Source of the DNA: Clostridiales bacterium UBA3259
Lineage (GTDB): Bacteria > Bacillota_A > Clostridia > Oscillospirales > Oscillospiraceae
Direction: 5' to 3'
DNA: 64,000 nt
Assembly: GCA_002362625.1 (NCBI GenBank)
Contig: DEUP01000033.1
Coordinates: 34,094-98,093 of the forward strand
Positions within the stretch are counted from its first letter, which is position 1; each line of letters starts with the position of its first letter. Below are positions 26,121 through 34,865 of this stretch, in pieces. The position numbers and the translations under genes were made by a program. The notes beneath the pieces were generated by a model, which had not been told where the DNA came from, did not search any database, and saw nothing but the letters and a program-made list of their open reading frames with translations.

Positions 26121-27170
26121 ATGGAAAACCGTGTCATGATCGGCATGAGCGGCGGCGTAGACAGCTCTGTGGCCGCGTATCTTTTACAGCAGCAGGGCTT
26201 TTCCTGCGTAGGGGCCACCATGGAGCTGTATCATACCGGCTCTCAGGACGCCCTGGACGCCGCCGCGGTCGCCCAGCGGCTTGGAATTGCCCACCATGTC
26301 TTCCCTTTGGAGGAGGAATTTGAGAAGCAGGTCATTGCCCCCTTTGCCGATGCCTATGCCCAGGGTCTGACCCCCAATCCCTGTATCCGGTGCAACCATA
26401 CCATGAAGTTCGGACGGCTGATGGCCCTGGCGGAGGACCTCGGCTGCCAATATGTGGCTTCCGGCCACTATGCCCGGATCCGCCGGGACGAAAAAACCGG
26501 CCGGTATTTATTGTATAAGGCCCTGGATTCCCAAAAGGATCAAACCTACTTTCTGGCCTGCCTGACCCAGCAGCAGCTGAGCCGGATTCAGTTTCCTCTG
26601 GGCGCGCTGACCAAGGAGGCGGTTCGGCGGATTGCCCAGGAAAACGGCTTTTTAAATGCCCGCAAGCGGGACAGCCAGGACATCTGCTTTATTCCGGGCG
26701 GGGATTACGGCGCTTTTCTGGAACGCTACACCAGGAAAGCCTTCCCGGACGGGGACTACCTGGATCTGAAGGGCAATGTGGTGGGGCGGCACCATGGGGC
26801 TGTGCGCTATACCCTGGGCCAGCGGAAGGGCCTGGGCATCGCCTTGGGCACGCCGGTATATGTCTGCGGCAAGGACATGGAGAAAAATACTGTCACCGTA
26901 GGGGGGAACGACGCCCTGTTCTCCCCTTCCCTGCGGGCGAACGACTGGATCTTTTTTCCCTTCCCTGATCTGACCCGGCCCCTTCGTGTCACCGCCAAAA
27001 TCCGCCACTCCCGGTTTGAGGCTCCCGCCCTGGCAACGCCGGAGAAAAACGGATACGTCCGGGTGGACTTTGACGACCCTCAGCGGGCCATCACCCCGGG
27101 TCAGGCCGTGGTGCTGTATCAGGATGATCTGGTGATCGGCGGAGGCACCATCCGGGAGGCCCTGGGATAA
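26121..27170 (+). CDS. mnmA: tRNA-specific 2-thiouridylase MnmA
   Basis: Installs the 2-thio group on wobble uridine 34 of Lys, Glu and Gln tRNAs; 349 residues. The PP-loop ATP site is SGGVDSSVAAY (10-20). The two active-site cysteines are expected in NPCIRCNH (about 95) and SQDICFIPGGDY (about 193). Other conserved segments are YVASGHYAR and DQTYFLACL. The C-terminal region has the usual beta-barrel domains. The ATG at 26121 follows CAGGAGGAACACCTT. Confidence 0.95.
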   Translation: MENRVMIGMSGGVDSSVAAYLLQQQGFSCVGATMELYHTGSQDALDAAAVAQRLGIAHHVFPLEEEFEKQVIAPFADAYAQGLTPNPCIRCNHTMKFGRLMALAEDLGCQYVASGHYARIRRDEKTGRYLLYKALDSQKDQTYFLACLTQQQLSRIQFPLGALTKEAVRRIAQENGFLNARKRDSQDICFIPGGDYGAFLERYTRKAFPDGDYLDLKGNVVGRHHGAVRYTLGQRKGLGIALGTPVYVCGKDMEKNTVTVGGNDALFSPSLRANDWIFFPFPDLTRPLRVTAKIRHSRFEAPALATPEKNGYVRVDFDDPQRAITPGQAVVLYQDDLVIGGGTIREALG

Positions 27171-27193
27171 CATTTTCTGATAGGAGGACGTAT

Positions 27194-28684
27194 ATGTCAG
27201 AGAGAACCTATATCGCCATTGACCTGAAGTCCTTCTATGCCTCGGTGGAGTGCATCCAGCGGGAAGTAGATCCCATGACCGCCTGCCTGGTGGTGGCCGA
27301 CCCCAGCCGTACGGAAAAAACCATCTGCCTTGCGGTGTCCCCTGCCCTGAAAAGCTACGGCATCCCGGGCCGTCCCCGGCTGTTTGAGGTGGTGCAGCAG
27401 GTAAGGGAAATCAACAGTCTCCGAAAGCAAAAAGCCCCGGGCCATACGTTCACCGGCTCCACCTGGGACGACAGAAAGCTGAGGACAGATCCTTCCCTTT
27501 CCCTGGATTATATTGTCGCGCCGCCCCGGATGGGGCTTTATATGGAGACCAGCACCCGGATTTACCAGATCTATTTAAAATATGTGGCGCCGGAGGATAT
27601 CCACGTCTATTCCATTGACGAGGTATTCATGGACGTGACCAACTATTTAAAAACCTACGGCCTCACACCCCGCCAGCTGGCTATGAAAATCATCCTGGAT
27701 GTGCTGCATACCACCGGCATCACCGCCACAGCCGGTATCGGCACCAATCTGTATCTTGCCAAGGTAGCCATGGACATTGAGGCCAAGCACATCCCGGCGG
27801 ATCGCAACGGCGTCCGAATCGCCCAGCTGAATGAAATGTCCTACCGTCGCTCCCTGTGGACGCATCGTCCTCTGACGGACTTCTGGCGGGTAGGCCGGGG
27901 CATCGCCAAAAAGCTGGAGGCCAACGGCATGTACACCATGGGCGACGTTGCCCGGTGTTCCCTGGGGAAGGCTTCGGAGCTGCACAATGAGAATCTGCTG
28001 TACAAGCTTTTCGGGATCAATGCCGAGCTGCTCATTGACCACGCCTGGGGCTGGGAGCCATGCACCATTGCCCAGATCAAGGCCTACAAGCCCGAGTGCA
28101 ACTCCCTTGGCTCCGGCCAGGTGCTGCCCTGCGCCTACTCCTTTGACAAGGCCAGGCTGATCCTGCGGGAGATGGTGGATCTTCTGTCTTTGGATCTGGT
28201 GGACAAGGGGCTTCTCACCGACCAGCTTGTCCTCACCGTTGGCTATGACATTGACAACAGGCAATATCGCGGAGAAATCTCCACTGACCGGTATGGCCGG
28301 AAGATCCCCAAGCACGCCCATGGCACCCAAAATCTGCAAAAAATGACCGCCTCCACCCGGCAGCTCACCGAGTCCGCCATTGCCTTATATGACCGGATCG
28401 TGGATCCCTCCCTTCTGATTCGCCGGATGTATATTAGCGCCAACCACGTTCTCCCGGAGACGGAGGTCATGAAGGAAGCGCCCATGGAGCAGCTGAATCT
28501 GTTTCAGGATCCCGCCTCCCAGGAAGCCGAAGAAATCGCCCTGGAACGGGAACGGCGGATGCAGGAGGCGCTGCTCTCCATCAAGCGGAAATACGGCAAG
28601 AACGCCATTTTAAAGGGCATGAATCTGGAGGAAGGGGCCACAGCCCGGGAGCGAAACGGCATGACAGGAGGTCATAAAACATGA
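27194..28684 (+). CDS. Y-family DNA polymerase (UmuC/DinB-like)
   Basis: 496 residues, a translesion polymerase. Palm-domain catalytic acids are Asp10 (AIDLKSFYASVEC) and Asp142/Glu143 (YSIDEVFMDV). A helix-hairpin-helix region near 220-245 (FWRVGRGIAKKLEANGMYTMGD, in part) is followed by the little-finger domain. Length and lack of a beta-clamp-type C-terminal tail place it nearer the plasmid/phage UmuC-like (ImpB/UvrX) branch than DinB proper. It overlaps the following YolD-like gene by four bases. I see no LexA-type operator, so SOS control is not shown. Confidence 0.9.
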   Translation: MSERTYIAIDLKSFYASVECIQREVDPMTACLVVADPSRTEKTICLAVSPALKSYGIPGRPRLFEVVQQVREINSLRKQKAPGHTFTGSTWDDRKLRTDPSLSLDYIVAPPRMGLYMETSTRIYQIYLKYVAPEDIHVYSIDEVFMDVTNYLKTYGLTPRQLAMKIILDVLHTTGITATAGIGTNLYLAKVAMDIEAKHIPADRNGVRIAQLNEMSYRRSLWTHRPLTDFWRVGRGIAKKLEANGMYTMGDVARCSLGKASELHNENLLYKLFGINAELLIDHAWGWEPCTIAQIKAYKPECNSLGSGQVLPCAYSFDKARLILREMVDLLSLDLVDKGLLTDQLVLTVGYDIDNRQYRGEISTDRYGRKIPKHAHGTQNLQKMTASTRQLTESAIALYDRIVDPSLLIRRMYISANHVLPETEVMKEAPMEQLNLFQDPASQEAEEIALERERRMQEALLSIKRKYGKNAILKGMNLEEGATARERNGMTGGHKT

Positions 28685-29136
28685 GTAGCCCTTATGAAGA
28701 CATCATCCACCTTTCCCGGCCCATATCGAAGACCCACGCTCCCATGTCCCTCATGGATCGGGCCGCTCAGTTCTCTCCCTTTGCGGCCCTGACAGGCTAT
28801 GACGCCGCCGTGGCGGAAACCGCCCGACTGACGGAGACGGCCATGGAGCTGGACGCGGACGCCCAGGCGGAGCTGAGCGAAAAGCTGCTGCTTCTTCAGC
28901 GCTGCCTTTCCCAGGCGCCTCAGGTCACCGTCACCCATTTTGTGCCGGACAACCGAAAGGCGGGCGGCGCCTATGTCACCACCACGGGCACTCTGCGCAG
29001 GCTGGACAGCCTGAACCAGTGGCTGCTGATGGAGGACGGCGCCCGAATCTTTTTCGGAGACATTGCGTCTCTGGACAGCCCCATCTTCCCTTCCCTGCCC
29101 AAAGAAACTCTGCCGGTTCAGCCAGAGGACGTATAA
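28681..29136 (+). CDS. YolD-like protein
   Basis: 151 residues. The N-terminal segment PMSLMDRAAQFSPFAALTGYD is typical of YolD-like proteins that accompany Y-family polymerases in Clostridia and Bacilli. A second half (about 75-125) is beta-rich. The ATG overlaps the stop of the polymerase gene (ATGA), supporting a functional pair, perhaps as a polymerase accessory protein; the mechanism is unknown. A strong hairpin follows directly. Confidence 0.85.
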   Translation: MSSPYEDIIHLSRPISKTHAPMSLMDRAAQFSPFAALTGYDAAVAETARLTETAMELDADAQAELSEKLLLLQRCLSQAPQVTVTHFVPDNRKAGGAYVTTTGTLRRLDSLNQWLLMEDGARIFFGDIASLDSPIFPSLPKETLPVQPEDV

Positions 29137-29140
29137 AAAG

Positions 29141-29167
29141 CCCGGTGAGAGAAACGCTCTCACCGGG
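29141..29167. terminator. Bidirectional terminator after the polymerase/YolD operon
   Basis: A perfect 11-bp inverted repeat (arms 29141-29151 and 29157-29167, 5-base loop) lies between convergent genes. Confidence 0.8.
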
Positions 29168-29191
29168 TATTGTTCTGTGTGGAAGCCATCC

Positions 29192-29860
29192 TTACTCCCG
29201 ATATCTGTCCATCAGGGTGCGAAACAGCACCTGGGTGGATGGGGGCGTATAGGTGATGGCGTTGGCTCCTGCCTCAATGGTACGCCGGATGGTATCGCTC
29301 TGGTTGCCGCCGGAGGCGATAATGGGAACGTCCGGAAAATCCCTGCGTATCTTCTCCACGATTTTTGGGGTATTGGCCGCCCCGGCCACATTTAAAATGG
29401 ACGCGCCGTTGTCCAGTCTCGCCTGAATATCCGTGTCCTCATGGGTCACGGTGATGATCACGGGAATGTCCACAGACTTGGATACCGCCAGCAGGTTTAA
29501 ATCGGTAATGGGAGCGTTCAGCACTACGCCCATAGCCCCAAGGCTTTCCGCGTCCTTGGCAAGGCTCACGGTGCGCAGTCCCTTGGTGGTGCCGCCGCCG
29601 ATGCCGCAGAAGACGGGGATGTAGGAATACTTGATAATGGCGTCCCCAATGGCCTGCTGGGGTGTAAAGGGATAGACCGCGAAAACGGCGTCGGCGTTGC
29701 AGTTGCGGATAATGGCCAGATCCGTGGAAAACACCAGGGACTTGATCCGCCTGCCGTAGATGACAATACCGCTGGCCTGATAAACCTCCTCGGGAATCTC
29801 CAGAATGTTGTGGCGCAGTCTGCTTTCCACCCGGGGCATATCGTTTCTTCCGTCGCTCAT
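29192..29860 (-). CDS. TIM-barrel protein of unknown function (annotated 'hydrolase' in relatives)
   Basis: 222 residues forming an apparent beta/alpha barrel: alternating strands such as SGIVIYG, ADAVFAVYPF, IPVFCGIGGG, GAMGVVLNAP, IPVIITV, ASILNVAGAA, VPIIASGGN and ANAITYTPP. The GIGGG, IIASGGN and ITYTPP segments resemble phosphate-binding loops of class-IGPS-like barrels. No catalytic set is recognisable. Widely conserved in Clostridia as a single gene. It lies alone between two terminators. Confidence 0.75.
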   Translation of the reverse strand: MSDGRNDMPRVESRLRHNILEIPEEVYQASGIVIYGRRIKSLVFSTDLAIIRNCNADAVFAVYPFTPQQAIGDAIIKYSYIPVFCGIGGGTTKGLRTVSLAKDAESLGAMGVVLNAPITDLNLLAVSKSVDIPVIITVTHEDTDIQARLDNGASILNVAGAANTPKIVEKIRRDFPDVPIIASGGNQSDTIRRTIEAGANAITYTPPSTQVLFRTLMDRYRE

Positions 29861-30116
29861 GGGGCCTTCCTCCCTTTTCCGTATTTTCTCTATTTTACCA
29901 GAAAAAGAGCGAAAAAAATGAACAAATCATAGACTGACTTTCACCAAAGTGAAAACTTTTCCCGGAAAGGAAGGGCAAATCATTCCATATTCGTCAAATA
30001 CTCCCCCGCGTCAATGACAATGTGCTTGCATTTGGGGCAGCAATCGCTCCGCACATGATGGGGCGAGACCCAAGGCCTCCCCAGATATAGGGCATACTTC
30101 TATGGATGATATTTCG
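29861..30116 (-). other. Intergenic stretch with a cysteine-rich coding remnant
   Basis: Between the TIM-barrel gene and the Na/Pi gene. On the minus strand, 30099-29980 is open for 39 codons to a TGA and reads like a protein end (DCCPKCKHIVIDAGEYL), with a zinc-ribbon-like CCxxC; there is no start codon and a stop sits just upstream. An 16-base palindrome TTTCAC-CAAA-GTGAAA lies at 29940-29955 and could be an operator or weak hairpin upstream of the TIM-barrel gene. Confidence 0.25.
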
Positions 30117-30150
30117 AAGGCTGCACTGCATGAAACCACAGTACAGCCTT
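30117..30150 (-). terminator. Terminator of the Na/Pi symporter gene
   Basis: A 12-bp stem (arms 30117-30128 and 30139-30150, one G-T pair) lies seven bases after the minus-strand stop codon. Confidence 0.65.
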
Positions 30151-30156
30151 TTGTCT

Positions 30157-31773
30157 TTACGAATTCTGAGGAGTGGAAACCTCCGCGATGTTGATGGCGT
30201 GGCCGCCGATACGGCTCAGGCAGTTGAGGAACTCTCCAAACAGGATGCCCGCGTCGGAGGAGCATTCCCCACGGCGCATCCGCTCCATGTGGTTTTCCTG
30301 GGACTGGTTTGCCTGCTTGCGGATCTCCCGCTGAAGCCGTGCCAGACGCTTCAGCTCGTCAATGGACATATCCTGGCTGTAGAAACCTGCCACGGATCTG
30401 CTGTACAGAGAAACAGCGTTATCACAGATGTCGGAAAGCTCCCGCCGGGCCTCCTCCGAATAGGAGATGCCCTGTTCCAGACTCCGCTCCACCAGGTGCA
30501 GCATCTTCTCGGCATAGTCGCCGATCCGTTCCAGGTCGTTCAGGGCCTGATAGACCCGGTTGACATATTTGGCGTCCCTGGGAGAGATTTCGTGCACGTT
30601 CAGCTTCACCAGGAAGTCGCTGATGGCGTCGGCCAGGAAGTCGATCACCGTCTCATTTTGCATGATTTTCTTCTCATGGGCCGCCGCGTTGGCGGTCATG
30701 TCCTCTCTGGCCATGGCGATGTTCTCCGTAACCAGCCTGCCCATCCGGTCAACCTCATTGCGGATCTGAAGCATGGTAACGCTGGGAGAGCCAACCAGGT
30801 TGACGTCGATGAATTCCAGACGGCAGGCGTCCTCGTGAACCTGCTTGGGGATGATTCTGTAGGTGAGCTTCACCACCAGGTTGGTCATGGGCAGCAGCAC
30901 CGCGGCGCTGACCGCCTTGAAGATAATGTGCAGCATGGACACCTGGAAGGCAGGATCCGCAATGGCAGAGGCCACCCAGTCCGTATAGGGCAGCAGCATG
31001 GTAACGGGCAGTATGACAATGGCGCCCACCACGTTGTTGATCAGGTAGATGATCGAGGCCCGCTTGGCGTTGTTTCTGGCGCTCATGGAGGCCAGGATGG
31101 TAGGCATGGCGGAGCCGATGTTGATGCCGCAGATCAGATAGGAGGCAAAGTTCAAAGGCATCATCCCCTGCATGGCCAGCGCCTGAACGATACCGACGGC
31201 CGCGGAGGAGCTTTGGATCACGGCACACAGGGCCGCGCCCACCAGCAGACCCAGGATCGGGTTGGTAGCGTGGAGAATGAAGCTCTGGAACCACAGGGCA
31301 TCCTTCAGCGGCTCCATAGCGCCGCTCATGGTATGCAGTCCCTGGAATAACAGGCCAAAGCCCAAAACCACCTGGCCGATGTGCCGGGCCTGGCGCTTGG
31401 GGCCATAGAGCATCAGCGCCGCGCCCAGAAAAATACAGAAGGGCGCGATCCCGGAAGCGTCCAGGGCGATCAGAATGCTGGTGATGGTGGTGCCGATGTT
31501 AGCGCCGAAGATAACGCCGGTGGCCTGGAACAGGTCCATGATTCCGGCGTTCAAAAAGCCCATAACCATCACGGTGGTAGCGGAGGAGGACTGGATAACC
31601 ACAGTGACCAGGGCGCCCAGCAGGAAGCCCAGGATCCGGTTTCGGGTCAGCTTCTCCAGCAGATCCTTCATCCGGGAACCCGCCGCCATTTCCAGACCCT
31701 CGCCCATATACTTCATTCCGAACAGGAACGCTCCCAGACCGCCCAGGAGAGAGATGATATTGGATGCGCTCAC
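30157..31773 (-). CDS. Na/phosphate cotransporter family protein with PhoU-like tail
   Basis: 538 residues: two inverted membrane repeats, each with the QSSSA motif (VVIQSSSATT and AVIQSSSAAVG), then a cytoplasmic helical PhoU-like domain (about 340-530). The family imports phosphate with sodium; the PhoU-like part is probably regulatory. The start is probably the GTG at 31773 with GGAGG seven bases upstream; another GTG at 31779 overlaps the ribosome site. It has its own strong promoter and terminator. Confidence 0.92.
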   Translation of the reverse strand: MSASNIISLLGGLGAFLFGMKYMGEGLEMAAGSRMKDLLEKLTRNRILGFLLGALVTVVIQSSSATTVMVMGFLNAGIMDLFQATGVIFGANIGTTITSILIALDASGIAPFCIFLGAALMLYGPKRQARHIGQVVLGFGLLFQGLHTMSGAMEPLKDALWFQSFILHATNPILGLLVGAALCAVIQSSSAAVGIVQALAMQGMMPLNFASYLICGINIGSAMPTILASMSARNNAKRASIIYLINNVVGAIVILPVTMLLPYTDWVASAIADPAFQVSMLHIIFKAVSAAVLLPMTNLVVKLTYRIIPKQVHEDACRLEFIDVNLVGSPSVTMLQIRNEVDRMGRLVTENIAMAREDMTANAAAHEKKIMQNETVIDFLADAISDFLVKLNVHEISPRDAKYVNRVYQALNDLERIGDYAEKMLHLVERSLEQGISYSEEARRELSDICDNAVSLYSRSVAGFYSQDMSIDELKRLARLQREIRKQANQSQENHMERMRRGECSSDAGILFGEFLNCLSRIGGHAINIAEVSTPQNS

Positions 31774-31839
31774 AGGCACTCCTCCAATTATTATTTATTT
31801 TTTGTCAGGAATCGTATCTCCACTTTTCCCTTATTTTAC

Positions 31840-31868
31840 AGTATAACAGAAGGAGACTGCCTTTGCAA
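31840..31868 (-). promoter_or_regulatory. SigA-type promoter of the Na/Pi symporter gene
   Basis: The minus strand reads TTGCAA (31868-31863), a 17-base spacer, TATACT (31845-31840). Confidence 0.75.
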
Positions 31869-31914
31869 GTTTTTTTCATATTTAGGGAAGCTCTGAAGCT
31901 GACATCATTTCCTT

Positions 31915-32859
31915 TCACGCCAAATCGCTGTACAGTGCTTCCCCGTATACGCCGTCCCGGATCAGCTTTAGGAAGCTCTCCGCTACAGCCGCCTTATCCT
32001 CCTTGTAGGTGACCCCAAACCACTTATCGTTGGTTTCCAGCACCTTGACGCTGCATTTACCCTCTCTGAGCATACCGCCGATGAGCGTAGGCAGCAGGTA
32101 TTCCGCCTTCATGGGATTTTCGGGCACGTCCTCCCGGAAGAAGGTCTTGAATTCCTCCTCCAGTACTGTCATGAATTCAGGTCTCTCCCCTTCCCTGCCG
32201 GGAAAGCCCCACATATTCATGGATACATAGGACTCGGGATCCAGCTGTACGCCGTCTGCCCAGACCTCATTTCCCCTCTTCATAATGTTTCTGGTCTCCA
32301 CCACATCCGAAAGATGGGTATGGCCCGGTTCTACCTTACAGACACCTCTGGTCACGCCGCCGTTTTCGGACAGGGTGTTCTTTAAAATAAACCCAGCCAT
32401 GGAAATGGCAGTGTCCTCATGGTCGTGTATCAGCCACTCATGCATCTTCCGGTAGGCTTCCTTGCCATAGTAATCGTCGGCGTTGATTACCATGAAGGGC
32501 TCCCGGATGTGGGCCTTTGCCGCCAGAACCGCCTGACCTGTGCCCCAGGGCTTTGTCCGTCCCTCGGGAATGGTTTGGCCTTCCGGGATATCCCGTATAT
32601 CCTGGAAGGCATAAGCGGTTTCCACGCCCAGGCGGCCGCATACCTTCTCCACCCGCTCGCCGATCCGCTCCCGGAAGTCCGCCTCAATATCCCTGCGGAT
32701 TACAAAAATGATCTTGTTGAAGCCCGCCTCCACCGCATCATGAATGGAGTAGTCCATAATGATTTCATCGTGCAGCCCCACGGGTTCCAGCTGCTTGATT
32801 CCGCCGCCATAGCGGGAGCCGATGCCCGCTGCCATAATCACCAATGCCGTCTTTTTCAT
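31915..32859 (-). CDS. Nucleotidyltransferase (NTP transferase family)
   Basis: 314 residues. The nucleotide-binding signature MAAGIGSRYGGGIKQLEPVG lies at the N-terminus and the metal-binding VINADDYYG near residue 110. The fold matches sugar-1-phosphate nucleotidyltransferases, but the sugar is unknown and no sugar pathway genes adjoin. I chose the ATG at 32859 (GGAGAAAAAAG upstream). The frame stays open for 38 further, highly charged codons to an ATG at 32973, but no ribosome site precedes that one. Confidence 0.88.
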   Translation of the reverse strand: MKKTALVIMAAGIGSRYGGGIKQLEPVGLHDEIIMDYSIHDAVEAGFNKIIFVIRRDIEADFRERIGERVEKVCGRLGVETAYAFQDIRDIPEGQTIPEGRTKPWGTGQAVLAAKAHIREPFMVINADDYYGKEAYRKMHEWLIHDHEDTAISMAGFILKNTLSENGGVTRGVCKVEPGHTHLSDVVETRNIMKRGNEVWADGVQLDPESYVSMNMWGFPGREGERPEFMTVLEEEFKTFFREDVPENPMKAEYLLPTLIGGMLREGKCSVKVLETNDKWFGVTYKEDKAAVAESFLKLIRDGVYGEALYSDLA

Positions 32860-33233
32860 ACTTTTTTCTCCAAACCTTTTTTCAGGCTCCTTTACAGGAG
32901 GCCGTTCCTTTTCGCCCTTACCGTCTTCGGCAGAATCCGGAAGCTCAGGCCCTCGCTCCGCTGCCGCATACACCGCTTACCCAGGACATTGTAAAAGCCA
33001 TGACCCTGCCAACGTGTAATTCAAATTCTGCAACAGCTTATTTTGTATTTTACACCAGAACCGCCCGCTCGTCAAGCCAAAGACCCCACAATCCCGGAAA
33101 ACGGATGATTTATAATCATTCATAAAAAGCGGACCAAGAATGCTGTGCCGCTTCCCGGCCATAACCTTTTGCTGTTCTTCCGGGACGGCCCTATCCGCAA
33201 ACGCTGACGAGTTCCGCCCTATAGCAGAATATA
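32860..33233. other. Intergenic region between nucleotidyltransferase and cobalamin importer
   Basis: 374 bases without a convincing gene. The minus-strand promoter of the nucleotidyltransferase is at 33047-33075, leaving an unusually long leader of about 180 bases with only a small GGCCTCC/GGAGCC hairpin near 32895. From 33076 to 33233 I see nothing beyond short AT-rich tracts. Confidence 0.5.
33047..33075 (-). promoter_or_regulatory. SigA-type promoter of the nucleotidyltransferase gene
   Basis: The minus strand reads TTGACG (33075-33070), a 17-base spacer, TAAAAT (33052-33047). Confidence 0.7.
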
Positions 33234-33262
33234 TTGACAAACCGTCTTTTCGGGTGTATCAT
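33234..33262 (+). promoter_or_regulatory. SigA-type promoter of the cobalamin-importer operon
   Basis: TTGACA (33234-33239), a 17-base spacer, TATCAT (33257-33262), about 20 bases upstream of the riboswitch. Confidence 0.8.
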
Positions 33263-33279
33263 AGAAGCAGCTTCATAGG

Positions 33280-33460
33280 ATATTCAAGTGCCGCCGGCTT
33301 TGCTTTTGGAACCGGCGGAGAATAGTGAATCCGGTTAGAATCCGGGACGGTACCGCCACTGTATGCGTGGAGGCCCCGCGCGAGACGAAAGTCAGTCATT
33401 GGGAAAACCCCGAGAAGGCGGCGCGGAAGGCTTTTGATGCGCGAGTCAGGAGACCTGCTT
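33280..33460 (+). ncRNA. Cobalamin riboswitch 1 (importer operon)
   Basis: The conserved cobalamin-aptamer core is easily seen: AAGTGCCGCCGG, GAATCCGGTTAGAATCCGGG, ACGGTACCGCCACTGTATG, GACGAAAGTCAG and the terminal B12 box GAGTCAGGAGACCTGC (33443-33458). It lies between a promoter and an intrinsic terminator, so adenosylcobalamin binding most likely shuts down transcription of the downstream BtuFCD-type genes. Confidence 0.95.
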
Positions 33461-33526
33461 GAATGTTTGTTCTGTGCGTTCCGCGTGTGATTACGGAAGC
33501 AACAGTATCTTTGTTATGGGAAAACG

Positions 33527-33559
33527 GCCATGGCAGCATTGCGCTGCTGTGGCTTTTTT
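33527..33559 (+). terminator. Riboswitch 1 expression-platform terminator
   Basis: An 11-bp stem (arms 33527-33537 and 33543-33553, two G-U pairs) is followed by TTTTTT (33554-33559), 65 bases after the aptamer. The position suits ligand-dependent termination. Confidence 0.85.
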
Positions 33560-33568
33560 CGTTCATTG

Positions 33569-33664
33569 GCGGTCCGCTGATTGCCGTTTGCGGACCGCTG
33601 CTGATACTCGTTCCCCGCAATGGGGAGCCTTTGCCCCGGTTCCCGTACCCCTTCGGGAACCGGG
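33569..33664 (+). repeat. Three consecutive GC-rich hairpins in the btuF leader
   Basis: After the riboswitch terminator come three perfect inverted repeats: GCGGTCCGC/GCGGACCGC (33569-33598), TCCCC/GGGGA (33612-33626) and CCCGGTTCCCG/CGGGAACCGGG (33635-33664). None has a T-run. They may stabilise the 5' end of the mRNA or mask translation signals. Confidence 0.5.
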
Positions 33665-33723
33665 AAACAAGGGAGACACGATATGGATTTATGTTTTGGA
33701 AATTCCGGATGGGAGGAAATCGG

Positions 33724-34857
33724 ATGAAGAAGGCTGCCTTGCTGATATTGGTGATCCTTATGCTGACAGGCTGCCGCGCTGCCCCTGCCTCTTCAAACAT
33801 CGCGGTGCCTGCCGGAAAAGAGCTTCCGGGCCTTACCTGGGAGTCCGGCATGGCGCTGGAATACGCCACGGAGTTCTCCGTGGACTACTACGAGGGCGGT
33901 TATGCCCTCATTGAAGTGGCGGGCGACAGCCGCTATCTGGCGGTACCGGAAGATAGAGAAGTACCGGAAGGCTTGGACGGGAGCATCCAGGTTCTTCAGC
34001 AGCCGCTGGATACCATCTATTTACAGGCGACCTCAGCTATGGCGCTGTTTGACCGAATCGACGGACTGGACGCGATCCGGCTGGTTGGAACCAGGAAGGA
34101 CGGCTGGTATGTGGAAAACGCGGTCACAGCCATGGAAAAGGGGGATATTCTCTTTTCCGGCAGCTATTCTCAGCCGGACTATGAGCTGATGGTGGAGGAA
34201 GGGTGCGATTTGGCCGTTGTCTCCACCATGATCCTCCACGCGCCCAAGGTGCGGGAGATGATCGAGCAGCTGGGCATCCCGGTGTTTGTGGAGCACACCA
34301 GCTACGAGAAGCACCCCTTGGGCCGTACGGAATGGGTAAAGCTCTACGGTGTGCTGCTTAACAAGGAGCAGGAAGCGGAGACCTTTTTCCAAACCCAGGC
34401 GGACGCCATTTATCAGTTCGCGGATATGGAGAATACCGGAAAAACAGTGGCGTTCTTTTACCTTACCTCCAATGGCAGCGTCAATGTCCGGGCATCATCG
34501 GATTATGTGCCGAAAATGATTGAAATTTCCGGAGGGAATTACATTTCCGTGGACAATGAGGCAGCGGAAAGCAGGCGATCTTCCGTATCGGTGACCATGG
34601 AGGAATTTTACAATGCCGCAGTGGACGCGGATTACCTGATCTATAATTCCGCCATTGACGATCCCATCTATACCATTGACGAACTGATTGCCAAGGACAG
34701 TCTGTTCGCCGATTTCAAGGCGGTGAAAAGCGGGGACGTGTGGTGCACGGGCAAATACCTGTTCCAGGCCACGGACATCACCGGCGATCTGATTGTGGAC
34801 TTTCATCATATGCTGACCGGACAGGAGGAGATGCACTTCCTCTACCGTCTGAAATAG
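33724..34857 (+). CDS. btuF: Cobalamin/iron-type ABC transporter substrate-binding lipoprotein
   Basis: 377 residues. A lipoprotein signal ends in LMLTGC (Cys17). The mature part is a class III periplasmic-binding fold (Peripla_BP_2) of the BtuF/FecB type, with IYLQATSAMALFDRIDGLD, VVSTMILHAPKVREMIEQLGIPVFV and a long central helix. The ATG at 33724 follows GGGAGGAAATCGG. A 14-codon ORF (33683-33727, with GGGAG upstream) ends at this start codon. Because it sits directly behind a cobalamin riboswitch, corrinoid is the likely ligand (inference); the fold alone also fits siderophore or heme. Confidence 0.88.
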   Translation: MKKAALLILVILMLTGCRAAPASSNIAVPAGKELPGLTWESGMALEYATEFSVDYYEGGYALIEVAGDSRYLAVPEDREVPEGLDGSIQVLQQPLDTIYLQATSAMALFDRIDGLDAIRLVGTRKDGWYVENAVTAMEKGDILFSGSYSQPDYELMVEEGCDLAVVSTMILHAPKVREMIEQLGIPVFVEHTSYEKHPLGRTEWVKLYGVLLNKEQEAETFFQTQADAIYQFADMENTGKTVAFFYLTSNGSVNVRASSDYVPKMIEISGGNYISVDNEAAESRRSSVSVTMEEFYNAAVDADYLIYNSAIDDPIYTIDELIAKDSLFADFKAVKSGDVWCTGKYLFQATDITGDLIVDFHHMLTGQEEMHFLYRLK

Positions 34858-34865
34858 GAGGGCTT

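Noticed and set aside
33463..33723. N-terminal extension of btuF by 87 codons
   Set aside because: It would begin at the edge of the riboswitch and be translated through its terminator; the lipoprotein signal at 33724 with GGGAGG gives the real start.
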